From: Antedon mediterranea
Taxonomy: Eukaryota > Echinodermata > Crinoidea > Comatulida > Antedonidae
DNA: 64,000 bases
Assembly: GCF_964355755.1 (NCBI RefSeq)
Contig: NC_092678.1
Coordinates: 10,700,922-10,764,921 of the forward strand
Reading direction: 5' to 3'
Made by a program: the position numbers and the translations under genes. Shown here piece by piece: positions 47,201 through 58,500 of the stretch; position 1 is the first letter of the stretch, and each line of letters starts with the position of its first letter. The notes beneath the pieces are model-generated. The model saw only the letters and a list, made by a program, of their open reading frames with translations, did no database searches and had not been told where the DNA came from.

Positions 47201-48204
47201 AACCAAGTTTCATCGAAATGAACAAAATGGTCTAAAACGTCTCCAAATGCGATTTGAAGCTTTTCCAAGCACTTTGCTGTTTTTATGTTAACAAGTTTTT
47301 TCGAAAATCACAAAATGGTCTAAAACGTCTCAAAATGCGATTTGAAGGTATTCTGAGCACTTTGGTGTTTTTGTGTGAAAAGTTTTAACGAAATGCTCAA
47401 AATGGTCTAAAACGGTTTCTAATGTGATTTTAAGCACTTTGATGTTTTTGTATAACCAAGTTTCATCGAAATTCACAAAATGGTCTAAAACGTCTCCAAA
47501 TGCGATTTTAAGCTTTTCTAAGCACTTTGGTGTTTTTATGTTAACAAGGTTTTTCGAAAATCACAAAATGGTCTAAAACGTCTCCAAATGCGATTTGAAG
47601 ATATTCTGAGCACTTTGGTGTTTTTATTTTAACAAGTTTTTTCGAAAATCACAAAATGGTCTAAAACGTCTCAAAATACGATATTAAGCTGTTTTGTGCA
47701 CTTTGATGATTTGTGTGAAAAGTTTTAACGAAATGCTCAAAATGGTCTAAAACGGTTTCTAATGTGATTTTAAGCACTTTGATGTTTTTATGTAGCCAAG
47801 TTTTTTCGAAAATCACAAAATGGTCAAAAACGTCTCCAAATGCGATTTGAAGCTTTTCTAAGCACTTTGGTTTTTTTATGTTAACAAGTTTTTTCGAAAA
47901 TCACAAAATGGTCTAAAACGTCTTCAAATGCGATTTGAAGATATTCTGAGCACTTTGGTGTTTTTCTGTTAAAAAGTATTTTCGAAAATCACAAAATGGT
48001 CTAAAACGTCTCCAAATGCGATTTGAAGCTATTCTGTACACTTTGATGTTTTGTGTGAAAAAGTTTTGTCAAAATGCTCAAAATGGTCTAAAACGTTTTT
48101 AAAACGATATTAAGCTATTTTGTGCTCTTTGATGTGTTTGTATAACCAAGTTTTTTCGAAAATCACAAAATGGTCTAAAACGTCTCCAAATGCGATTTGA
48201 AGCT

Positions 48205-48804
48205 TTTCCAAGCACTTTGCTGTTTTTATGTTAACAATTTTTTTCGAAAATCATAAAATGGTCTAAAACGTCTCCAAATGCGATTTGAAGCTATTCTGTA
48301 CACTTTGATGTTTTGTGTGAAAAGTTTTGTCGAAATGCTCAAAATGGTCTAAAACGTTTTTAAAACGATATTAAGCTATTTTGTGCTCTTTGATGTTTTT
48401 GTGTAACCAAGTTTCATCGAAATGAACAAAATGGTCTAAAACGTCTCCAAATGCGATTTGAAGCTTTTCTAAGCACTTTGGTGTTTTTATGTTAACACGT
48501 TTTTTCGAAAATCACAAAATGGTCTAAAACGTCTCCAAATGCGATTTGAAGCTTTTCTAAGCACTTTGGTGTTTTTATGTTAACAAGTTTTTTCGAAAAT
48601 CACAAAATGGTCTAAAACGTCTCAAAATGCGATTTGAAGGTATTCTGAGCACTTTGGTGTTTTTGTGTGAAAAGTTTTAACGAAATGCTCAAAATGGTAT
48701 AAAACGGTTTCTAATGTGATTTTAACCACTTTGATGTTTTTGTGTAACCAAGTTCTTTTCGAAAATCACAAAATGGTCTAAAACGTCTCCAAATGCGATT
48801 TGAA
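48205..48804 (+). repeat. Satellite stretch resembling the tail of the 1971-bp unit
   Basis: It begins with an A-type monomer with CCAAGCACTTTGCTG and the rare GTTAACAATTTTTTTCG and ATAAAATGG variants, followed by E and F. This is the same order as the last monomers of the 1971-bp unit (for example 18240-18472). A (with GTTAACACG near 48491), A, C and a D with GGTATAAAACGG then follow. It is a mosaic of the HOR tail and X-block sequence. Confidence 0.75.
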
Positions 48805-51027
48805 GCTCTTCTGTACACTTTGATGTTTTGTGTGAAAAAGTTTTGTCGAAATGCTCAAAATGGTCTAAAACGTTTTTAAATACGATATTAAGCTGTTTTG
48901 TGCACTTTGATGATTTGTGTGAAAAGTTTTAACGAAATGCTCAAAATAGTCTATAACGGTTTCTAATGTGATTTTAAGCACTTTGATGTTTTTGTGTAAT
49001 CAAGTTTTTTAGGAAATCACAAAATGGTCTAAAACGTCTCCAAATGCGATTTGAAGCTTTTCTAAGCACTTTGGTGTTTTTATGTTAACAAGTTTTTTCG
49101 AAAATCACAAAATGGTCTAAAACGTCTCAAAATGCGATTTGAAGGTATTCTGAGCACTTTGGTGTTTTTGTGTGAAAAGTTTTAACGAAATGCTCAAAAT
49201 GGTCTAAAACGGTTTCTAATGTGATTTTAACCACTTTGATGTTTTTGTGTAACCAAGTTTTTTCGAAAATCACAAAATGGTCTAAAACGTCTCCAAATGC
49301 GATTTGAAGCTATTCTGTACACTTTGATGTTTTGTGTGAAAAAAGTTTTGTCGAAATGCTCAAAATGGTCTAAAACGTTTTTAAAACGATATTAAGCTAT
49401 TTTATGCTCTTTGATGTTTTTGTGTAACCAAGTTTTTTCGAAAATCACAAAATTGTCTAAAACGTCTCCGAATGCGATTTGAAGCTCTTCTGTACACTTT
49501 GATGTTTTGTGTGAAAAAGTTTTCTCGAAATGCTAAAAATGGTATAAAAACGTTTTCCAATACCATATTAAGCTATTTTGTGCAATTTGATGTTTTTGTG
49601 TAACCAAGTTTTTTCGAAAATCACAAAATTGTCTAAAACGTCTCCGAATGCGATTTGAAGCTCTTCTGTACACTTTGATGTTTTGTGTGAAAAAGTTTTC
49701 TCGAAATGCTAAAAATGGTCTAAAACGTTTTCCAATACCATATTAAGCTATTTTGTGCAATTTGATGTTTTTGTGTAACAAAGTTTTTTCGAAAATCACA
49801 AAATGGTCTAAAACGTCTCCAAATGCGATTTGAAGATATTCTGAGCACTTTGGTGTTTTTATGTTAAAAAGTTTTTTGGAAAATCACAAAATGGTCTAAA
49901 ACGACTCCAAATGCGATTTGAAGCTATCCTGTACACTTTGATGTTTTGTGTGAAAAAGTTTTGTCGAAATGCTCAAAATGATCTAAAACGTTTTTAAAAC
50001 GATATTAAGCTATTTTGTGCTCTTTGATGTTTTTGTGTATCCAAGTTTCATCGAAATGAACAAAATGGTCTAAAACGTCTCCAAATGCGATTTGAAGGTA
50101 TTCTGAGCACTTTGGTGTTTTTGTGTGAAAAGTTTTAACGAAATGCTCAAAATGGTCTAAAACGGTTTCTAATGTGATTTTAACCACTTTGATGTTTTTG
50201 TGTAACCAAGTTCTTTTCGAAAATCACAAAATGGTCTAAAACGTCTCCAAATGCGATTTGAAGCTTTTCTAAGCACTTTGGTGTTTTTATGTTAAAAAGT
50301 TTTTTCGAAAATCACAAAATGGTCTAAAACGTCTCCAAATGCGATTTGAAGCTCTTCTGTACACTTTGATGTTTTGTGTGAAAAAGTTTTGTCGAAATGC
50401 TCAAAATGGTCTAAAACGTTTTTAAATACGATATTAAGCTGTTTTGTGCACTTTGATGATTTGTGTGAAAAGTTTTAACGAAATGTTCAAAATAGTCTAA
50501 AACGGTTTCTAATGTGATTTTAAGCACTTTGATGTTTTTGTGTAACCAAGTTTTTTCGGAAATCACAAAATGGTCTAAAACGTCTCAAAATGCGATTTGA
50601 AGCTTTTCTAAGCACTTTGGTGTTTTTATGTTAACAAGTTTTTTCGAAAATCACAAAATGGTCTAAAACGTCTCAAAATGCGATTGAAGGTATTCTGAGC
50701 ACTTTGGTGTTTTTGTGTGAAAAGTTTTAACGAAATGCTCAAAATGGTCTAAAACGGTTCTAATGTGATTTTAAGCACTTTGATGTTTTTGTATAACCAA
50801 GTTTCATCGAAATGCTCAAAATGATGTAAAACGTTTTTAAAACGATATTAAGCTATTTTGTGCTCTTTGATGTTTTTGTGTAACCAAGTTTTTTCGAAAA
50901 TCACAAAATGGTCTAAAACGTCTCCAAATGCGATTTGAAGCTTTTCTAAGCACTTTGGTGTTTTTATGTTAACAAGTTTTTTCGAAAATCACAAAATGGT
51001 CTAAAACGTCTCAAAATGCGATTTGAA
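48805..51027 (+). repeat. 2223-bp tandem duplication, copy 1
   Basis: The GCTCTTCTGTAC monomer at 48805 starts a segment repeated without indel at 51028-53250. The segment is similar to X-block sequence at about 12.2-13.9 kb, with an added 176-bp dimer (49455-49630 and 49631-49806). It includes the Q-block markers AAAATGATGTAAAACG and GATTGAAGG. The boundary lies in GCGATTTGAAG, which is shared by nearly all monomers, so exchange at this point would be in register. Confidence 0.93.
49455..49806 (+). repeat. 176-bp E-G dimer duplicated in tandem
   Basis: The pair GTCTAAAACGTCTCCGAATG (E variant with CTCTTCTGTAC) plus G occurs at 49455-49630 and again at 49631-49806. The equivalent places near 12385, 33286 and 58116 have only one such pair. 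The first G here has GGTATAAAAACG, while the second keeps GGTCTAAAACG. The whole dimer duplication is copied again inside 51028-53250, so it predates the 2223-bp event. Confidence 0.88.
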
Positions 51028-53250
51028 GCTCTTCTGTACACTTTGATGTTTTGTGTGAAAAAGTTTTGTCGAAATGCTCAAAATGGTCTAAAACGTTTTT
51101 AAATACGATATTAAGCTGTTTTTTGCACTTTGATGATTTGTGTGAAAAGTTTTAACGAAATGCTCAAAATAGTCTATAACGGTTTCTAATGTGATTTTAA
51201 GCACTTTGATGTTTTTGTGTAATCAAGTTTTTTAGGAAATCACAAAATGGTCTAAAACGTCTCCAAATGCGATTTGAAGCTTTTCTAAGCACTTTGGTGT
51301 TTTTATGTTAACAAGTTTTTTCGAAAATCACAAAATGGTCTAAAACGTCTCAAAATGCGATTTGAAGGTATTCTGAGCACTTTGGTGTTTTTGTGTGAAA
51401 AGTTTTAACGAAATGCTCAAAATGGTCTAAAACGGTTTCTAATGTGATTTTAACCACTTTGATGTTTTTGTGTAACCAAGTTTTTTCGAAAATCACAAAA
51501 TGGTCTAAAACGTCTCCAAATGCGATTTGAAGCTATTCTGTACACTTTGATGTTTTGTGTGAAAAAAGTTTTGTCGAAATGCTCAAAATGGTCTAAAACG
51601 TTTTTAAAACGATATTAAGCTATTTTATGCTCTTTGATGTTTTTGTGTAACCAAGTTTTTTCGAAAATCACAAAATTGTCTAAAACGTCTCCGAATGCGA
51701 TTTGAAGCTCTTCTGTACACTTTGATGTTTTGTGTGAAAAAGTTTTCTCGAAATGCTAAAAATGGTATAAAAACGTTTTCCAATACCATATTAAGCTATT
51801 TTGTGCAATTTGATGTTTTTGTGTAACCAAGTTTTTTCGAAAATCACAAAATTGTCTAAAACGTCTCCGAATGCGATTTGAAGCTCTTCTGTACACTTTG
51901 ATGTTTTGTGTGAAAAAGTTTTCTCGAAATGCTAAAAATGGTCTAAAACGTTTTCCAATACCATATTAAGCTATTTTGTGCAATTTGATGTTTTTGTGTA
52001 ACAAAGTTTTTTCGAAAATCACAAAATGGTCTAAAACGTCTCCAAATGCGATTTGAAGATATTCTGAGCACTTTGGTGTTTTTATGTTAAAAAGTTTTTT
52101 GGAAAATCACAAAATGGTCTAAAACGACTCCAAATGCGATTTGAAGCTATCCTGTACACTTTGATGTTTTGTGTGAAAAAGTTTTGTCGAAATGCTCAAA
52201 ATGATCTAAAACGTTTTTAAAACGATATTAAGCTATTTTGTGCTCTTTGATGTTTTTGTGTATCCAAGTTTCATCGAAATGAACAAAATGGTCTAAAACG
52301 TCTCCAAATGCGATTTGAAGGTATTCTGAGCACTTTGGTGTTTTTGTGTGAAAAGTTTTAACGAAATGCTCAAAATGGTCTAAAACGGTTTCTAATGTGA
52401 TTTTAACCACTTTGATGTTTTTGTGTAACCAAGTTCTTTTCGAAAATCACAAAATGGTCTAAAACGTCTCCAAATGCGATTTGAAGCTTTTCTAAGCACT
52501 TTGGTGTTTTTATGTTAAAAAGTTTTTTCGAAAATCACAAAATGGTCTAAAACGTCTCCAAATGCGATTTGAAGCTCTTCTGTACACTTTGATGTTTTGT
52601 GTGAAAAAGTTTTGTCGAAATGCTCAAAATGGTCTAAAACGTTTTTAAATACGATATTAAGCTGTTTTGTGCACTTTGATGATTTGTGTGAAAAGTTTTA
52701 ACGAAATGTTCAAAATAGTCTAAAACGGTTTCTAATGTAATTTTAAGCACTTTGATGTTTTTGTGTAACCAAGTTTTTTCGGAAATCACAAAATGGTCTA
52801 AAACGTCTCAAAATGCGATTTGAAGCTTTTCTAAGCACTTTGGTGTTTTTATGTTAACAAGTTTTTTCGAAAATCACAAAATGGTCTAAAACGTCTCAAA
52901 ATGCGATTGAAGGTATTCTGAGCACTTTGGTGTTTTTGTGTGAAAAGTTTTAACGAAATGCTCAAAATGGTCTAAAACGGTTCTAATGTGATTTTAAGCA
53001 CTTTGATGTTTTTGTATAACCAAGTTTCATCGAAATGCTCAAAATGATGTAAAACGTTTTTAAAACGATATTAAGCTATTTTGTGCTCTTTGATGTTTTT
53101 GTGTAACCAAGTTTTTTCGAAAATCACAAAATGGTCTAAAACGTCTCCAAATGCGATTTGAAGCTTTTCTAAGGACTTTGGTGTTTTTATGTTAACAAGT
53201 TTTTTCGAAAATCACAAAATGGTCTAAAACGTCTCAAAATGCGATTTGAA
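51028..53250 (+). repeat. 2223-bp tandem duplication, copy 2
   Basis: It is aligned to copy 1 at a constant 2223-bp offset. I found three substitutions by reading: T at 51123 for G at 48900, A at 52739 for G at 50516, and G at 53174 for C at 50951. That is about 99.9% identity if none was missed. After 53250 the monomer continues as class C (GAAGGTATTC) where copy 1 ran into the second copy's CTCTTC, which fixes the junction. Confidence 0.93.
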
Positions 53251-54562
53251 GGTATTCTGAGCACTTTGGTGTTTTTGTGTGAAAAGTTTTAACGAAATGC
53301 TCAAAATGGTCTAAAACGGTTTCTAATGTGATTTTAACCACTTTGATGTTTTTGTGTAACCAAGTTTTTTCGAAAATCACAAAATGGTCTAAAACGTCTC
53401 CAAATGCGATTTGAAGCTTTTCTAAGCACTTTGGTGTTTTTATGTTAACAAGTTTTTTCGAAAATCACAAAATGGTCTAAAACGTCTCAAATAGCGATTT
53501 GAAGCTATTCTGTACACTTTGATGTTTTGTGTGAAAAAAGTTTTGTCGAAATGCTCAAAATGGTCTAAAACGTTTTTAAAACGATATTAAGCTATTTTGT
53601 GCTCTTTGATGTTTTTGTGTAACCAAGTTTTTTCGAAAATCACAAAATGGTCTAAAACATCTCCAAATGCGATTTGAAGATATTCTGAGCACTTTGGTGT
53701 TTTTATGTTAAAAAGTTTTTTCGAAAATCACAAAATGGTCTAAAACGTCTCCAAATGCGATTTGAAGCTCTTCTGTACACTTTGATGTTTTGTGTGAAAA
53801 AGTTTTGTCAAAATGCTCAAAATGGTCTAAAACGTTTTTAAAACGATATTAAGCTATTTTGTGCTCTTTGATGTTTTTGTATAACCAAGTTTTTTCGAAA
53901 ATCACAAAATGGTCTATAACGTCTCCAAATGCGATTTGAAGATATTCTGAGCACTTTGGTGTTTTTATGTTAAAAAGTTTTTTCGAAAATCACAAAATGG
54001 TCTAAAACGTCTCCAAATGCGATTTGAAGATATTCTGAGCACTTTGGTGTTTTTATGTTAAAAAGTTTTTTCGAAAATCACAAAATGGTCTAAAACGTCT
54101 CCATATGCGATTTGAAGCTATTCTATACACTTTGATGTTTTGTGTTAAAAAGTTTTGTCGAAATGCTCAAAATGGTTTAAAACGTTTTTAAAACGATATT
54201 AAGCTATTTTGTGCTCTTTGATGTTTTTGTGTAACCAAGTTTCATCGAAATGAACAAAATGGTCTAAAACGTCTCCAAATGCGATTTGAAGCTTTTCCAA
54301 GCACTTTGCTGTTTTTATGTTAACAAGTTTTTTCGAAAATCACAAAATTGTTTAAAACGTCTCAAAATGCGATTTGAAGGTATTCTGAGCACTTTGGTGT
54401 TTTTGTGTGAAAAGTTTTAACGAAAAGCTCAAAATGGTCTAAAACGGTTCTAATGTGATTTTAAGCACTTTGATGTTTTTGTACAACCAAGTTTCATCGA
54501 AATGCTCAAAATGGTCTAAAACGTTTTTAAAACGATATTAAGCTATTTTGTGCTCTTTGATG
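53251..54562 (+). repeat. Satellite stretch similar to Q block and 1971-bp unit
   Basis: C-D-A monomers lead into the CTCAAATAGCG E variant (near 53488) and an F. B, E, F, B, B, E, F, A, C, D and F monomers follow with the ATACACTTTG and GTACAACC (54484) variants that characterise the 1971-bp unit. It is mosaic satellite with no other sequence. Confidence 0.75.
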
Positions 54563-55531
54563 TTTTTGTGTAACCAAGTTTTTTCGAAAATCACAAAATG
54601 GTCTAAAACGTCTCCAAATGCGATTTGAAGCTTTTCTAAGCACTTTGGTGTTTTTATGTTAACAAGTTTTTTCGAAAATCACAAAATGGTCTAAAACGTC
54701 TCCAAATGCGATTTGAAGCTATTCTGTACACTTTGATGTTTTGTGTGAAAAAAGTTTTGTCGAAATGCTCAAAATGGTCTAAAACGTTTTTAAAACGATA
54801 TTAAGCTATTTTGTGCTCTTTGATGTTTTTGTGTAACCAAGTTTTATCGAAATGAACAAAATGGTCTAAAACGTCTCCAAATGCGATTTGAAGCTTTTCT
54901 AAGCACTTTGCTGTTTTTATGTTAACTAGTTTTTTCGAAAATCACAAAATGGTCTAAAACGTCTCCAAATGCGATTTGAAGATATTCTGAGCACTTTGGT
55001 GTTTTTATGTTAAAAAGTTTTTTCGAAAATCACAAAATGGTCTAAAACGTCTCCAAATGCGATTTGAAGATATTCTGAGCACTTTGGTGTTTTTATGTTA
55101 AAAAGTTTTTTCGAAAATCACAAAATGGTCTAAAACGTCTCCAAATGCGATTTGAAGCTATTCTGTACACTTTGATGTTTTGTGTGAAAAAGTTTTGTCG
55201 AAATGCTCAAAATGGTCTAAAACGTTTTTAAAACGATATAAAGCTATTTTGTGCTCTTTGATGTTTTTGTGTAACCAAGTTTTTTCGAAAATCACAAAAT
55301 GGTCTAAAACGTCTCCAAATGCGATTTGAAGCTTTTCTAAGCACTTTGGTGTTTTTATGTTAACAAGTTTTTTCGAAAATCACAAAATGGTCTAAAACGT
55401 TTTAAAATGCGATTTGAAGGTATTCTGAGCACTTTGGTGTTTTTGTGTGAAAAGTTTTAACGAAATGCTCAAAATGGTCTAAAACGGTTTCTAATGTGAT
55501 TTTAACCACTTTGATGTTTTTGTGTAACCAA

Positions 55532-58500
55532 GTTTTTTCGAAAATCACAAAATGGTCTAAAACGTCTCCAAATTCGATTTGAAGCTTTTCTAAACACTTT
55601 GGTGTTTTTATGTTAACAAGTTTTTTCGAAAATCACAAAATGGTCTAAAACGTCTCCAAATGCGATTTGAAGCTATTCTGTACACTTTGATGTTTTGTGT
55701 GAAAAAGTTTCTCGAAATGCTCAAAATGGTCTAAAACGTTTTCCAATACCATATTAAGCTATTTTGTGCAATTTGATGTTTTTGTGTAACCAAGTTTTTT
55801 GAAATGCGATTTGAAGATATTCTGAGCACTTTGGTGTTTTTATGTTAAAAAGTTTTTTCGAAAATCACAAAATGGTCTAAAACGTCTCCAAATGCGATTT
55901 GAAGATATTCTGAGCACTTTGGTGTTTTTATGTTAAAAAGTTTTTTCGAAAATCACAAAATGGTCTAAAACGTCTCCAAATGCGATTTGAAGCTATTCTG
56001 TACACTTTGATGTTTTGTGTGAAAAAGTTTTGTCGAAATGCTCAAAATGGTCTAAAACGTTTTTAAAACGATATTAAGCTATTTTGTGCTCTTTGATGTT
56101 TTTGTGTAACCAAGTTTTTTCGAAAATCACGAAATGGTCTAAAACGTCTTCAAATGCGATTTGAAGCTTTTCTAAGCACTTTGGTGTTTTTATGTTAACA
56201 AGTTTTTTCGCAAATCACAAAATGGTCTAAAACGTCTCCAAATGCGATTTGAAGATATTCTGAGCACATTGGTGTTTTTATGTTAAAAAGTTTTGTCGAA
56301 ATGCTCAAAATGGTCTAAAACGTTTTTAAAACGATATTAAGCTATTTTGTCCTCTTTGATGTTTTTATGTAACCAAGTTTCATCGAAATGAACAAAATGG
56401 TCTAAAACGTCTCCAAATGCGATTTGAAGCTTTTCCAAGCACTTTGCTGTTTTTATGTTAACAAGTTTTTTCGAAAATCACAAAATGGTCTAAAACGTCT
56501 CCAAATGCGATTTGAAGGTATTCTGAGCACTTTGGTGTTTTTGTGTGAAAAGTTTTAACGAAATGCTCAAAATGGTCTAAAACGGTTTCTAATGTGATTT
56601 TAAGCACTTTGATGTTTTTGTATAACCAAGTTTCATCGAAATGCACAAAATGGTCTAAAACGTCTCCAAATGCGATTTTAAGCTTTTCTAAGCACTTTGG
56701 TGTTTTTATGTTAACAAGGTTTTTCGAAAATCACAAAATGGTCTAAAACGTCTCCAAATGCGATTTGAAGATATTCTGAGCACTTTGGTGTTTTTATGTT
56801 AACAAGTTTTTTCGAAAATCACAAAATGGTCTAAAACGTCTCAAAATACGATATTAAGCTGTTTTGTGCACTTTGATGATTTGTGTGAAAAGTTTTAACG
56901 AAATGCTCAAAATGGTCTAAAACGGTTTCTAATGTGATTTTAAGCACTTTGATGTTTTTATGTAGCCAAGTTTTTTCGAAAATCACAAAATGGTCAAAAA
57001 CGTCTCCAAATGCGATTTGAAGCTTTTCTAAGCACTTTGGTTTTTTTATGTTAACAAGTTTTTTCGAAAATCACAAAATGGTCTAAAACGTCTTCAAATG
57101 CGATTTGAAGATATTCTGAGCACTTTGGTGTTTTTCTGTTAAAAAGTATTTTCGAAAATCACAAAATGGTCTAAAACGTCTCCAAATGCGATTTGAAGCT
57201 ATTCTGTACACTTTGATGTTTTGTGTGAAAAAGTTTTGTCAAAATGCTCAAAATGGTCTAAAACGTTTTTAAAACGATATTAAGCTATTTTGTGCTCTTT
57301 GATGTGTTTGTATAACCAAGTTTTTTCGAAAATCACAAAATGGTCTAAAACGTCTCCAAATGCGATTTGAAGCTTTTCTAAGCACTTTGCTGTTTTTATG
57401 TTAACAAGTTTTTTCGAAAATCACAAAATGGTCTAAAACGTCTCCAAATGCGATTTGAAGCTTTTCTAAGCACTTTGGTGTTTTTATGTTAACAAGTTTT
57501 TTCGAAAATCACAAAATGGTCTAAAACGTCTCAAAATGCGATTTGAAGGTATTCTGATCCCTTTGGTGTTTTTGTGTGAAAAGTTTTAACGAAATGCTCA
57601 AAATGGTCTAAAACGGTTTCTAATGTGATTTTAACCACTTTGATGTTTTTGTGTAACCAAGTTCTTTTCGAAAATCACAAAATGGTCTAAAACGTCTCCA
57701 AATGCGATTTGAAGCTCTTCTGTACACTTTGGTGTTTTTATGTTAACAAGTTTTTTCGAAAATCACAAAATGGTCTAAAACGTCTCAAAATGCGATTTGA
57801 AGGTATTCTGAGCACTTTGGTGTTTTTGTGTGAAAAGTTTTAACGAAATGCTCAAAATGGTCTAAAACGGTTTCTAATGTGATTTTAACCACTTTGATGT
57901 TTTTGTGTAACCAAGTTTTTTCGAAAATCACAAAATGGTCTAAAACGTCTCCAAATGCGATTTGAAGCTATTCTGTACACTTTGATGTTTTGTGTGAAAA
58001 AAGTTTTGTCGAAATGCTCAAAATGGTCTCAAACGTTTTTAAAACGATATTAAGCTATTTTATGCTCTTTGATGTTTTTGTGTAACCAAGTTTTTTCGAA
58101 AATCACAAAATTGTCTAAAACGTCTCCGAATGCGATTTGAAGCTCTTCTGTACACTTTGATGTTTTGTGTGAAAAAGTTTTCTCGAAATGCTAAAAATGG
58201 TCTAAAACGTTTTCCAATACCATATTAAGCTATTTTGTGCAATTTGATGTTTTTGTGTAACCAAGTTTTTTCGAAAATCACAAAATGGTCTAAAACGTCT
58301 CCAAATGCGATTTGAAGATATTCTGAGCACTTTGGTGTTTTTATGTTAAAAAGTTTTTTGGAAAATCACAAAATGGTCTAAAACGACTCCAAATGCGATT
58401 TGAAGCTATCCTGTACACTTTGATGTTTTGTGTGAAAAAGTTTTGTCGAAATGCTCAAAATGATCTAAAACGTTTTTAAAACGATATTAAGCTATTTTGT

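Larger units (their letters stand above)
39946..48204 (+). repeat. Macro-duplicated satellite block P, copy 2 (no transposon)
   Basis: This is the partner of 24110-32541. It lacks the transposon, has an additional 1010-bp satellite segment at about 42772-43781, and lacks one 88-bp B monomer near 45.9 kb. It keeps the diagnostic variants GTAACGAAG (near 40618; also 24781), GAAAGGTTTTAACG (near 40796; also 24960), CACTTTACTG (41634; also 25798) and GTTAACAGG (44195 region; also 27349). These make common descent of the blocks certain. Confidence 0.88.
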
